DNA from: Devosia sp. Root635
GTDB taxonomy: Bacteria > Pseudomonadota > Alphaproteobacteria > Rhizobiales > Devosiaceae
Assembly (NCBI RefSeq): GCF_001427605.1
Contig: NZ_LMGZ01000019.1
Span: 124,001-188,000, forward strand
Reading direction: 5' to 3'
Length of the DNA: 64,000 nt
The notes under the pieces were generated by a model. The model was not told the DNA's origin. It made no database searches and was given only the letters and a program-made list of their open reading frames with translations. The translations under genes and the position numbers were made by a program. Of this stretch, positions 9,143 through 16,877 are shown in pieces (the first letter of the stretch is position 1; each line of letters opens with the position of its first letter).

Positions 9143-9733
9143 ATGCCCGATCGCGAAACCCTCAAGTTCTACGCCGACAATGCCGCGACCTATGTGCAGC
9201 ATGCCAAAGGCCCGACCCCGCAGCTCTCTGCCTTCCTGGCGCGCCTGCCGCCTCGCGGCACCGTGCTCGAACTGGGAACGGGCAACGGCCGCGACGCAGC
9301 CGCCATGCTCGCCGTCGGCTTTGCCGTCAGCCCATCCGATGCCTCGCCCGAACTGGCCGCCGAGGCCGAAAGGCGGCTCGGCGTTCCGGTGCGGATCATG
9401 GCGTTCAACGAGCTGGAAGATATCGCGGCTTACGATGGCGTCTGGGCATGCGCCGCGCTGCTGCACGCACCGCGCCACGAGTTGACCGACGACTTCGCCC
9501 GCATCTTCCGGGCGCTGCGTCCCGGCGGGCATCTGACCGCCAGCTTCAAGGCCGGCGGCGGCGAGGGCCGCGACGCGTTGGGTCGCTACTACAACTATCC
9601 CGATGCCGACGCATTGCGGGCGCATATGGCCGCCGCGGCCGATTGGGTCGAGACGACAATCACCGAAAACCATGGCTCGGGCTATGACGACCAGCCGACC
9701 CGCTGGCTCTGGCTGGATGCCAGAAAGGGCTAA
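9143..9733 (+). CDS. SAM-dependent methyltransferase, class I
   Basis: The protein has 196 residues from the ATG at 9143, with GGAGG 5 bases upstream; an earlier in-frame ATG at 9098 lies inside the terminator stem and is rejected. The SAM-binding motif I is VLELGTGNGRDAAAMLA, followed by the acidic SPSDASPE, the motif IV region AYDGVWACAALLHAPR and the FRALRPGGHLTASFKAG strand, all typical of Methyltransf_11/25 proteins. The substrate is unknown. The gene lies between livJ and the convergent liv operon but shares no visible function with them. Its TAA stop is part of a 150-base palindromic element. Confidence 0.8.
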   Translation: MPDRETLKFYADNAATYVQHAKGPTPQLSAFLARLPPRGTVLELGTGNGRDAAAMLAVGFAVSPSDASPELAAEAERRLGVPVRIMAFNELEDIAAYDGVWACAALLHAPRHELTDDFARIFRALRPGGHLTASFKAGGGEGRDALGRYYNYPDADALRAHMAAAADWVETTITENHGSGYDDQPTRWLWLDARKG

Positions 9734-9880
9734 CGTTCTTCACCTCTCCCCTGGGGGAGAGGTCGGATCGCCCTTGCGAGCCGAGTGAGGGGGCCTTTTC
9801 TAGACTCGGCGCGAGGGGAAGGCCCCCTCACCCGACGCTGCGCGTCGACCTCTCCCCCAAGGGAGAGGTGAAGAACGTTA
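9731..9880. repeat. Palindromic intergenic element with 20-bp perfect ends
   Basis: The outer 20 bases at 9731-9750 are the exact reverse complement of 9861-9880. Inside are further arms (CTGGGGGAGAGGTC against GACCTCTCCCCC, and GTGAGGGGGCCTT against AAGGCCCCCTCAC). The ends supply the TAA stop of the plus-strand methyltransferase and the TAA stop of minus-strand livM. It probably acts as a bidirectional transcript end. It resembles the element near 43.45-43.60 kb. Confidence 0.85.
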
Positions 9881-11161
9881 GGCGTCCCGCCGCACCACTT
9901 CCGGAATCAGCCCCTTGGGCGCAAACCGCAGGGCAATGGTGATGACCAGCCCCAGCACGAAGACACGCATCTGCGCCGAGCGCGACTCGATTTCGGGAAT
10001 GGCGCCCCAGCCGATATTGGTCGACCAGGTGCTGACGAACTCGAAAATGAACTTGGCCAGCGGCTCGCTGACCACCCAGACCAGCCAGATCAGCACCGCG
10101 CCGAACACCGCGCCCCAATTATTGCCGGCGCCTCCCACGATGATCATCACCCAGATGAGGAAGGTGTGATTGATCGGCTGGTAGCTGCTGGGATCGAAGA
10201 TCTGCGTGAAGCTCACCAGCATCGCCCCGCCAATGCCCATCAGCACCGAGCCGAAGACGAAGATTTCGAGCTGCCGTGCGGTAACGTTCTTGCCCATCGA
10301 GGCCGAGGCGATGTGGTTGTCGCGAATGGCCCGCATCATGCGGCCCCACGGCCCGGCATAGGCGCGCGAGATCAGCCAGATGGCAAGGGCCAGCACGGCA
10401 ACGGCCAGCAGCAGGAAACCGCCCCGCGCCAGCAGCAGCGAGGACACCATGTCCGATCCGGAGGCCTGATAGTCCTGCGGCAGCGGCGTCGGCCACGGGA
10501 TCGGCGACACGGTCAGCGTGCCGCGCGTCAGCCAGTCCATGTTCTTGATGAGCGCCCGGATGATCTCTGAAATGCCGATCGTGGCGATGGCGAGATAGTC
10601 GGTGCGCAGGCCAAGGGCGATCTTGCCGACGATGAAGGCGATCACCGCCGCCAGCACGCCGCCGAACAGCCACCCCAAGACCGGATGGGCGCCCAGCCCG
10701 CCGACAAAGCCGGCATTGGCCTCGATATAGGCCGCCGCCGGATCGAGCTGGCTGCGATAGATGCAATAGGCCACGAACCAGGCCAGCACCGTGACGAAGC
10801 TCTTCCAGCCGCCGCGAATACCCAGCCGGTCGCTCTTGCGCGCACCGATGACCAGCAGCGCCCCGGCCACGAAGGCGATCAGCGCCCGCCCCAGCATCCA
10901 CGGCCCGTCCGAGCCCCAGAACGTCGGATTGACCGGATAGGAGATAAAGGTGACGGCAAAGCCACCCAGCATCAGGAAGCCCATAATGCCGAAATTGAAC
11001 AGCCCGCCATAGCCCCACTGGATATTGAGGCCCAGCGCGATCAGGCTATAGGCGGCGGCTTCGACGAGCCGCGACGAGGTGAAGGGCAGCCCCATGAGCC
11101 AGCCGATCACCAGGATCAGCACGAACAGCCCGGCAAAGAGCGTGAGCGAACGCCGCATCAT
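9878..11161 (-). CDS. livM: Branched-chain amino acid type ABC permease LivM
   Basis: The protein has 427 residues, somewhat longer than many LivM proteins because of an insertion after the third helix (about 90-150). It has around nine hydrophobic segments. The family blocks are SLIALGLNIQWGYGGLFNFG, LGLRTDYLAIATIGISEIIR and GPWGRMMRAIRDNHIASASMGKNV, the last being the ATPase-coupling loop. It overlaps the livH stop by four bases (ATGA), so translation is coupled. The C-terminus ends in the palindromic repeat. It works with LivH in the inner membrane. Confidence 0.9.
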   Translation of the reverse strand: MMRRSLTLFAGLFVLILVIGWLMGLPFTSSRLVEAAAYSLIALGLNIQWGYGGLFNFGIMGFLMLGGFAVTFISYPVNPTFWGSDGPWMLGRALIAFVAGALLVIGARKSDRLGIRGGWKSFVTVLAWFVAYCIYRSQLDPAAAYIEANAGFVGGLGAHPVLGWLFGGVLAAVIAFIVGKIALGLRTDYLAIATIGISEIIRALIKNMDWLTRGTLTVSPIPWPTPLPQDYQASGSDMVSSLLLARGGFLLLAVAVLALAIWLISRAYAGPWGRMMRAIRDNHIASASMGKNVTARQLEIFVFGSVLMGIGGAMLVSFTQIFDPSSYQPINHTFLIWVMIIVGGAGNNWGAVFGAVLIWLVWVVSEPLAKFIFEFVSTWSTNIGWGAIPEIESRSAQMRVFVLGLVITIALRFAPKGLIPEVVRRDA

Positions 11162-12162
11162 GACGAAGCTCCCTTGAAGATGCCCGTCGGTCGCACCAGC
11201 AGCACCACCACGAGAATGACGAAGGCCACGGTGAGCTTGTATTCGGTCGGCACCAGCGCCAGCGTCGCCGGCAACTGCATCCAGTCCGGCAGGATGGCGT
11301 TGAGCGGTCGCAGCACCATGGTCCAGTTGAACACCGCCAGCGACTCCGCAAAGCCGATCAGCAGGCCCCCGGCAATGGCGCCATAGGCCTGGCCCAGGCC
11401 GCCGACAATGGCCGCGGCAAAGATCGGGATGATGATGTTGAAGGCCAGGTCAGGCTTCAGCGTCACGTCCAGCGCCAGCATGGTGCCGGCCATGCAGGCC
11501 AGCGCCCCGGCAACGATCCACGTCACCCGTACCACCAGCGCCGTATTGATGCCCGAGACCTGCGCCAGGTCGGCATTGTCGGCCATGGCGCGCATCGCCT
11601 TGCCCAGCCGCGACCGCGTCAGGAAGAAATGCAGCGCCAGCACCGAAATGATGGTTACGACGATCATCAGCAGTTGCGGCTCGGTAATGACCAGGGGCCG
11701 CGTCGAGCCGATGAAGCTGGTGTCGATGCGGAAGATTTCCTTGCTCTCGGTCTCGAAGAACGACCAGGAGCCGGCGCCGAAGAACAGCCGGATCAGCCCC
11801 TGCGCCATCAGCGTCACCCCGATCGAGGCGATGAGCAGGATGACCGGCTTGGCGCCGCGCCTGCGCAGGGGTGCATAAAAGCCCTTGTCGATGCCCAGCG
11901 CGAAAATGGCTGACATGACCATGGCGATCGGCAGCACCACGAAACCCAGCGGGATCGGCGTCACGACGCCCCAACTGGCAAACAGGGCCGCCAGCAGGAA
12001 CGCGAAGAAAGCGCCGGAGGTCATGAGCTCGGAATGGGCAAAATGGGCAAAGCGCAATATGCCGAAGATCAATGTGATGCCGACCGCGCCCAGCGCATAG
12101 ATGCAGCCCAGCACCGCGCCGGCTATGACCACCTGGTTGATGAAGAAAACGAGTTCGGTCAC
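11158..12162 (-). CDS. livH: Branched-chain amino acid type ABC permease LivH
   Basis: This 334-residue membrane protein has about eight hydrophobic segments. Family features are GCIYALGAVGITLIFGILRFAHFAHSE near the N-terminus and TRSRLGKAMRAMADNADLAQVSGINT as the coupling loop, then AGALACMAGTMLALD and GGLGQAYGAIAGGLLIGFAES. The start is a GTG three bases after the livF stop, in a coupled arrangement. It forms the transmembrane channel with LivM. The residues lining the channel do not define the substrate; other HAAT-family ligands such as amides or urea remain possible. Confidence 0.9.
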   Translation of the reverse strand: MTELVFFINQVVIAGAVLGCIYALGAVGITLIFGILRFAHFAHSELMTSGAFFAFLLAALFASWGVVTPIPLGFVVLPIAMVMSAIFALGIDKGFYAPLRRRGAKPVILLIASIGVTLMAQGLIRLFFGAGSWSFFETESKEIFRIDTSFIGSTRPLVITEPQLLMIVVTIISVLALHFFLTRSRLGKAMRAMADNADLAQVSGINTALVVRVTWIVAGALACMAGTMLALDVTLKPDLAFNIIIPIFAAAIVGGLGQAYGAIAGGLLIGFAESLAVFNWTMVLRPLNAILPDWMQLPATLALVPTEYKLTVAFVILVVVLLVRPTGIFKGASS

Positions 12163-12165
12163 GGC

Positions 12166-12870
12166 TCAGCCCCCGAGGAAACTTTTGGCGACTTCGGGAT
12201 CGGCGATGAGCTCGGGCCCCGTGCCGGTGAAGCGGTTCTGCCCGCTGGCGAGCACGAACCCGCGCGAGGCAAAGGCCAGCGCCTGGCGGGCATTCTGCTC
12301 GACCATGAGAATGCCCACACCCTCCTTGTTGACGCGAACGATGGTCTCGAAAATCTCGATCACATAGCGGGGCGACAAGCCCGCCGAAGGCTCGTCCAGC
12401 ATCAGCAGCTTGGGCTTGCTCATCAGCGCCCGGCCCATGGCCACCATCTGCCGCTGCCCACCCGAGAGTTCGCCCGCCGGCTGCCGGCGCTTTTCCGCCA
12501 GCACCGGGAACATCTGGTAGACCCAGTCCATGGTGCCCTTGAAATCGTCGCGCCGGGTAAAGGCACCCATTTCGAGGTTTTCCTCCACCGTCATCGACGT
12601 GAAGACGTTCTTTTCCTGCGGCACGAAGCTGAGCCCCATCGGCACCAGCGCATCGGGCAGCGAATTGGCGACATCCTTGCCGGCGAATTCGATCGTCCCA
12701 CCAGTCACCTTGAGCAGGCCGAAAATGGCCTTGAGCGTCGTCGATTTGCCAGCGCCGTTCGGGCCGACGATGACGCCGATATCGCTCTGCTCGATGGCCA
12801 TGTTGACGCCGTTGAGAATGGGCGCGCCGCCGTAGCCACCGACGACGTTCCTGAGTTCGATGAGGGGCAT
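12166..12870 (-). CDS. livF: Branched-chain amino acid type ABC ATPase LivF
   Basis: This is a 234-residue ATPase with Walker A GPNGAGKST, the Q-loop SFVPQEKNVFTSMTVEENL, signature LSGGQRQMVAMGRALM, Walker B LLMLDEPSAGLSP and a late His-type switch region MVEQNARQAL. The Q in place of the usual H at the switch (VEQN) is standard for LivF. The ATG has GGGGGAG upstream. Between it and livG lies a 136-base gap with a palindromic repeat, so the two ATPases are less tightly coupled than livF-livH-livM. Confidence 0.92.
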   Translation of the reverse strand: MPLIELRNVVGGYGGAPILNGVNMAIEQSDIGVIVGPNGAGKSTTLKAIFGLLKVTGGTIEFAGKDVANSLPDALVPMGLSFVPQEKNVFTSMTVEENLEMGAFTRRDDFKGTMDWVYQMFPVLAEKRRQPAGELSGGQRQMVAMGRALMSKPKLLMLDEPSAGLSPRYVIEIFETIVRVNKEGVGILMVEQNARQALAFASRGFVLASGQNRFTGTGPELIADPEVAKSFLGG

Positions 12871-12893
12871 CAGATTTCTCCCCCATCACAGAT

Positions 12894-12979
12894 CGTCACC
12901 CTCGGGCTTGACCCGAGGGCTCTGCACTTTGGGGTAGTGCGGCAAGTGTAACGCCCTCGGATCAAGCCCGAGGGTGACG
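12894..12979. repeat. Palindromic repeat inside the liv operon
   Basis: Arms at 12894-12919 and 12954-12979 are inverted copies differing by about one base around GACCCGAGGG/CCCTCGGATC. The spacer is about 34 bases. It lies between livG and livF and could modulate mRNA stability or partial termination, in the manner of REP/BIME elements (inference). Confidence 0.8.
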
Positions 12980-13006
12980 CCCGGTGAGTGGTCGAATTAT
13001 CCGTCA

Positions 13007-13789
13007 TCACGCCACCTCGACCGGAGTGCCGAAATAGGCTTCGACGATTTGTGGATTGGCGCGGATTTCGGCCATCGGGCCTTCGGCGATCTTCTCGCCC
13101 TGCGCCATGACGATGACCGGGTCGCATAGCCGCCCGATCAGGTCCATGTCGTGTTCGATGACGAAGAAAGTGTAGCCCAGCTCGCGGTTCATCCGCTCGA
13201 TATTGGCCGCCAGGTCGTTGAGCAGCGTCTTGTTGACGCCGGCTGCCACTTCGTCGAGCAGCACCACCTTGGCATCCACCATCATGGTGCGGCCCAGTTC
13301 GAGCAGCTTTTTCTGCCCGCCGCTGAGATTGCCCGCCAGCTCATTGCGCACATGGCCGAGCTTGAGAAAGTCGATGACGTCCAGCGCCTTCTTGCGCACC
13401 TCGGTCTCGCGCGACTTGCTGAGGCCGGGGCGGAACCAGGCATTGCCGAGATATTCGCCCGGCTGGTCGCCCGGCACCATCATCAGGTTTTCCAGCGCCG
13501 TCATGTTGGAGAATTCATGCGCGATCTGGAAGGTGCGCAGCATGCCGGTGCGGAACAGTTGATGCGGCTTGAAGCCGGTGACGTCGGTGCCGTCGAAAAT
13601 CACCTGCCCTTCATCGGGCACGATATTGCCGGCGACGATGTTGAAAAGCGTCGACTTGCCCGCCCCGTTCGGCCCGATCAGCCCGGTGACCGAGCCGCGT
13701 CGCACCGACAGCGAGCAGTTGTTGACGGCGGTCAATCCACCAAAGCGTTTGCTGACGTTGCGAACGTCGATAACCAAGTCAGAGGACAC
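13007..13789 (-). CDS. livG: Branched-chain amino acid type ABC ATPase LivG
   Basis: The protein has 260 residues from a GTG start at 13789. Walker A is GPNGAGKSTL, Walker B VVLLDEVAAGVN, and the signature region LSGGQKKLLELGRTMM is intact. The LivG-type end FFVIEHDMDLIGRLCDPVIVMAQGEKIAEG is present. It is the first gene of the minus-strand liv operon, so its promoter should lie in 13790-13893, where a small hairpin (AGCCCGGTTCAATCCGGGC) is visible. It pairs with LivF to energise LivHM. Confidence 0.92.
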   Translation of the reverse strand: MSSDLVIDVRNVSKRFGGLTAVNNCSLSVRRGSVTGLIGPNGAGKSTLFNIVAGNIVPDEGQVIFDGTDVTGFKPHQLFRTGMLRTFQIAHEFSNMTALENLMMVPGDQPGEYLGNAWFRPGLSKSRETEVRKKALDVIDFLKLGHVRNELAGNLSGGQKKLLELGRTMMVDAKVVLLDEVAAGVNKTLLNDLAANIERMNRELGYTFFVIEHDMDLIGRLCDPVIVMAQGEKIAEGPMAEIRANPQIVEAYFGTPVEVA

Positions 13790-13893
13790 TAAAGCCCGTC
13801 CCGTTTTCCCGATGCCACGAAGCCCGGTTCAATCCGGGCGATTTTGGGGCATCTGCTCATAAGGTGACGCAAGGGTCAACCTTGACCGGGCGG

Positions 13894-14256
13894 TCAAATG
13901 TAGGCGAGCACCGCGTCCGCTGTGGATTTGTTGTTGGCGCAGGGCACATCGTACAGCGTCGCCAGCCGGGTCAGCGCCTTGACGTCGACATCGTGCGGCT
14001 GTGCCGTCATCGGATCGATGAAGAAAATCAACACATCCAGCTTGCCCTCGGCGATCATGGCGCCGAGCTGCTGGTCCCCGCCCAGCGGACCGCTCTTGAG
14101 CAGCGTTACCGCAAGGCCGGTCGCCGCCATGACGCGGCTACCGGTCGTGCCCGTGCCCCACAATTCATGCTGGCTCAGCTTGTGCTTATGATGCTCGGCC
14201 CAGACGCAGAGATCGTCCTTCTTATCGTCATGTGCCACCAGGCCAATCCGCGCCAT
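13894..14256 (-). CDS. mgsA: Methylglyoxal synthase
   Basis: The 120-residue protein contains the phosphate-binding GTGTTGSRV loop, the catalytic block LKSGPLGGDQQLGAMI and FFIDPMTAQPHDVDVKAL, all diagnostic of MgsA. The enzyme converts dihydroxyacetone phosphate to methylglyoxal and phosphate, a bypass that relieves sugar-phosphate stress. It is shorter than the 152-residue E. coli enzyme; the missing part is at both ends, not in the catalytic core. The ATG has GGGAG upstream. It probably forms an operon with the DUF1801 gene 38 bases upstream. Confidence 0.93.
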   Translation of the reverse strand: MARIGLVAHDDKKDDLCVWAEHHKHKLSQHELWGTGTTGSRVMAATGLAVTLLKSGPLGGDQQLGAMIAEGKLDVLIFFIDPMTAQPHDVDVKALTRLATLYDVPCANNKSTADAVLAYI

Positions 14257-14294
14257 GCAAGTCTCCCGAAGCCAGCCCGGCCTTCATGCCCGCT

Positions 14295-14678
14295 TCAGGC
14301 CCGCAGGGCAATGGCCTCGGCCAGCATCTGCATGATCGCTCCTTCGGGCATGGGCGCCTCGGGGGAAAGCCGCATGAACCTGCCACGTTTTAGATCGAGC
14401 CCACCATCGAGCAGACCGTCCGGGTCGGACAGCAGGCGGCCATACTCGAAATAGACGATCACCCGCTCCTCATTTGGAAACACGGCGCCGAAATAGCCGG
14501 CCAGTTCGTGCCGGAAATTGACCGATCGCCAGCCCAGGCGGACCTGTCCGGTCACGCCCGGATACCGCGTGAAAAGGTCGACCAAGTCACTTGTCATGAC
14601 CTGGATGGGAGCCGGCAGCGGTGCGATCAGGTCGCCGAATGTGAGAGAATAGACAGGATCGACGGCGGAAGTAAGCAT
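14295..14678 (-). CDS. DUF1801-like small protein
   Basis: This is a 127-residue soluble protein. The sequence ERVIVYFEYGRLLSDPDGLLDGG followed by KRGRFMRL resembles the C-terminal half of DUF1801 (YdhG/YjhG-type) proteins, where a conserved strand and a basic loop occur in the same order. The N-terminal half also fits (DLFTRYPGVTGQVRLGWRSV). No enzymatic function is known for the family. The ATG has GGAG upstream. It lies just upstream of mgsA on the same strand. The family call is from pattern only and could be wrong. Confidence 0.55.
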   Translation of the reverse strand: MLTSAVDPVYSLTFGDLIAPLPAPIQVMTSDLVDLFTRYPGVTGQVRLGWRSVNFRHELAGYFGAVFPNEERVIVYFEYGRLLSDPDGLLDGGLDLKRGRFMRLSPEAPMPEGAIMQMLAEAIALRA

Positions 14679-14721
14679 GGCAGGGCTCCGGGTTTGACGC
14701 CCGGCTACCCTGCCGTCAGGT

Positions 14722-14740
14722 GCTGACAGGCCCTGTCAGC
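14722..14740 (-). terminator. Hairpin downstream of chemoreceptor 1
   Basis: Perfect 9-bp palindromic stem GCTGACAGG / CCTGTCAGC with a one-base centre, ten bases after the receptor stop on the minus strand. No T-run follows, so it may be an mRNA-stabilising stem or a weak terminator. Confidence 0.45.
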
Positions 14741-14750
14741 AGGAAATGCC

Positions 14751-16499
14751 CTAGAATTCGTTCCAGTCCGGTGCGAGCGCAGCATTGCCCACCGTTCGCA
14801 GCGCCGGCTTTGGCTGGGCAGGAGGCGTGGCTGACCGCCCGGCCCCATCCATCTTGAACACATCGACAATGCGATCGAGCTCACTGGCCTGGGCCTCGGT
14901 CTGCTCGATGGCGGCATTGGTCTCTTCCACCAGCGCCGCATTGTGCTGGGTCATCTCGTCCATTTGCCGCACCGCCACCGAAACCTCGTCCAGCGCCCCC
15001 GCCTGCTCGCTATTGGCCTGGGCGATGGAATCGATCAGCGTCGAGCTTTCCTGCGCCCCGCTGAGAATCGCCAGCAGCTTTTCGGCGGCCTGTCCCACCA
15101 GCCGCGAGCCGTTCTTGACCTCGCTGGCGCTGGCTTCGATCAGCACTTTCACCTCGCTCGAAGCCTGCGCTGCCGATTGCGCCAGCCGCCGCACTTCCAC
15201 CGCCACCACGGCAAAGCCCTTGCCGGCATCGCCCGCCCGCGCCGCTTCCACTGAGGCATTGAGCGCCAGCAGGTTGGTCTGGAAGGCGATATCGTCGATC
15301 AGCCCGATAATGTTGGAAATCTTGCCCGAGCTGGTCTCGATCGCCGCCATGGCCGCATTGGCCTCGTTCATCACGACGCCGCCTTCGGTGGCGCTGGTCG
15401 ACACGGCCTGCGCTTTCTGGCTGGCCGTGGCCGCGCGGGTCGCATTCTCCTGCACGGCGGTCGAAAGCTGCTCGACCGAGGCCGAGGTCTCCTCGATGGT
15501 TGCCGCCTGCTTGGTGGTACGCTCGGAAAGATCGTTGGCGCCCGACAGAATCTCGCTGGTCGCGGTCTTGAGCGAGCGCGACGTCTTTTGCAGGCCGGTG
15601 ACGATGTCGAACAGCCGGCCGAGCGACTGGTTGAAGGCCAGGCGCAATTGCTCATACTGGCCGGTGAACTGGCTATCGATCCGCCCGGTCAGGTCGCCCT
15701 CGGCCATCTTGGCGAGGCTCGACGTCAGGTCGGCGATGATGCCCTCGGCCCGCTTGCGCTCGGTGATGTCAGTGGCGAACTTGACCACCTTGACCGGCCT
15801 GCCCTGTGCATCGAGGATCGGATTGTACGAGGCCTGGATCCAGACCTCCTTGCCGCCTTTGCCGAAGCGTTGGAACTCGGCAGCGATATATTCGCCCGCC
15901 CGCAGCCGCTCCCAGAACCGGGCATAATCCGGCCCCGCGGCATGGGCCGGGTCGCAGAACATGCGGTGATGCTTGCCCACGATTTCATCGAGCCTATAGC
16001 CCAGCGTGGCGAGAAAGTTCTCATTGGCGTCGCGTACCGTGCCATCGAGGTTGAACTCGATCACCGCCTGTGCTCGGCCGATGGCGGCGATCTGCGCCTC
16101 GTGGTCGGCCGCCTGGTTCTTCTGCGCCGTGATATCGGTGGCGAACTTGATCACCCTGATCGGCTTGCCCGCCTTGTCGAAGACCGGGTTGTAGCTCGCC
16201 TGGATCCAGATTTCGCGGCCGCCCTTGGCGATGCGCCGATAGGCTGCCGCCTGGAACTTGCCGGCGACAAGATCTGCCCAGAACTGCTTGTAGGCGGGCG
16301 CCTGCGCCTCCTCCGGATCGACGAAGATCCGGTGGTGCTTGCCCACGATTTCGCCAAGCTCGTAGCCGAGCGCCGCAAGGAAGTTTTCATTGGCGGTGAT
16401 AATGGTGCCATCGAGGTTGAACTCGATCACCGCCTGGCTGCGCATGATTGCTTCGACCTTGGCCGCGTCATCACTGCTGTTTCGTGCGAATATGCCCAT
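14751..16499 (-). CDS. Soluble PAS-PAS chemoreceptor (receptor 1)
   Basis: The protein has 582 residues from the ATG at 16499 with GGAGGG 9 bases upstream; the longer frame adds 17 unlikely residues. It has no membrane helix. Two near-duplicate PAS domains (about 15-125 and 135-250) share EFNLDGT, GKHHR and the WIQASYNP strand with FATDIT ends; the arrangement recalls BdlA/Aer-type receptors that sense redox or small ligands. A HAMP-like segment (about 255-310) leads to the signalling domain with [20 protein letters not shown] and [15 protein letters not shown]. The C-terminus DWNEF is the CheR/CheB tether type. It is the last of seven tandem receptor genes and probably joins the same CheA-CheW arrays in the cytoplasm. 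Confidence 0.9.
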   Translation of the reverse strand: MGIFARNSSDDAAKVEAIMRSQAVIEFNLDGTIITANENFLAALGYELGEIVGKHHRIFVDPEEAQAPAYKQFWADLVAGKFQAAAYRRIAKGGREIWIQASYNPVFDKAGKPIRVIKFATDITAQKNQAADHEAQIAAIGRAQAVIEFNLDGTVRDANENFLATLGYRLDEIVGKHHRMFCDPAHAAGPDYARFWERLRAGEYIAAEFQRFGKGGKEVWIQASYNPILDAQGRPVKVVKFATDITERKRAEGIIADLTSSLAKMAEGDLTGRIDSQFTGQYEQLRLAFNQSLGRLFDIVTGLQKTSRSLKTATSEILSGANDLSERTTKQAATIEETSASVEQLSTAVQENATRAATASQKAQAVSTSATEGGVVMNEANAAMAAIETSSGKISNIIGLIDDIAFQTNLLALNASVEAARAGDAGKGFAVVAVEVRRLAQSAAQASSEVKVLIEASASEVKNGSRLVGQAAEKLLAILSGAQESSTLIDSIAQANSEQAGALDEVSVAVRQMDEMTQHNAALVEETNAAIEQTEAQASELDRIVDVFKMDGAGRSATPPAQPKPALRTVGNAALAPDWNEF

Positions 16500-16817
16500 C
16501 GAGAAAGGCCCTCCAGCCCCTGCCCCTGCCGCAATGCGGCGCTCGTGCAATGCTATGAAAAAGTGGATAATTGGGGGTTCTGACGCTGCTTGCGGGTTCT
16601 GCGTAGCCGGCTACGCAAAAGCCCCGAAACCATGCCCGGATTCCGTCAGCCCCGAGGGGCCGGAGTGCTGACGTTCGCAGTTTTCCTGCTGTTTGGTACA
16701 TGGCCGACCACTCACCTGTGGCCACTGGTCCTCACCAGTGGCAACGACATTGATCTGCGTCCGCCATCGACCCTGATCGCGAAAGGTTAAGGGAACGCCA
16801 ACGCTGCCCGCCGCAAA
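16500..16817. other. Intergenic region upstream of receptor 1, with inverted repeats
   Basis: No gene is visible here. Two perfect inverted repeats stand out: an 18-base palindrome at 16600-16617 (TGCGTAGCC / GGCTACGCA), and a 9-bp stem at 16721-16742 (GCCACTGGT, loop CCTC, ACCAGTGGC). A single TTAA at 16787-16790 is not followed by a second half-site. The promoter of receptor 1 should lie in this stretch. The stems could be operators or leader RNA structure. Confidence 0.5.
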
Positions 16818-16818
16818 C

Positions 16819-16845
16819 AAAAAGGGCGCCTCGCGAGGCGCCCTT
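16819..16845 (-). terminator. Terminator after receptor 2
   Basis: 24-base perfect palindrome (AAGGGCGCCTCG / CGAGGCGCCCTT) followed on the minus strand by TTTTT. It lies about 30 bases past the receptor 2 stop. Confidence 0.88.
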
Positions 16846-16877
16846 CCATGGTTTCGACCAGAATTCGTTCCAGTCCG

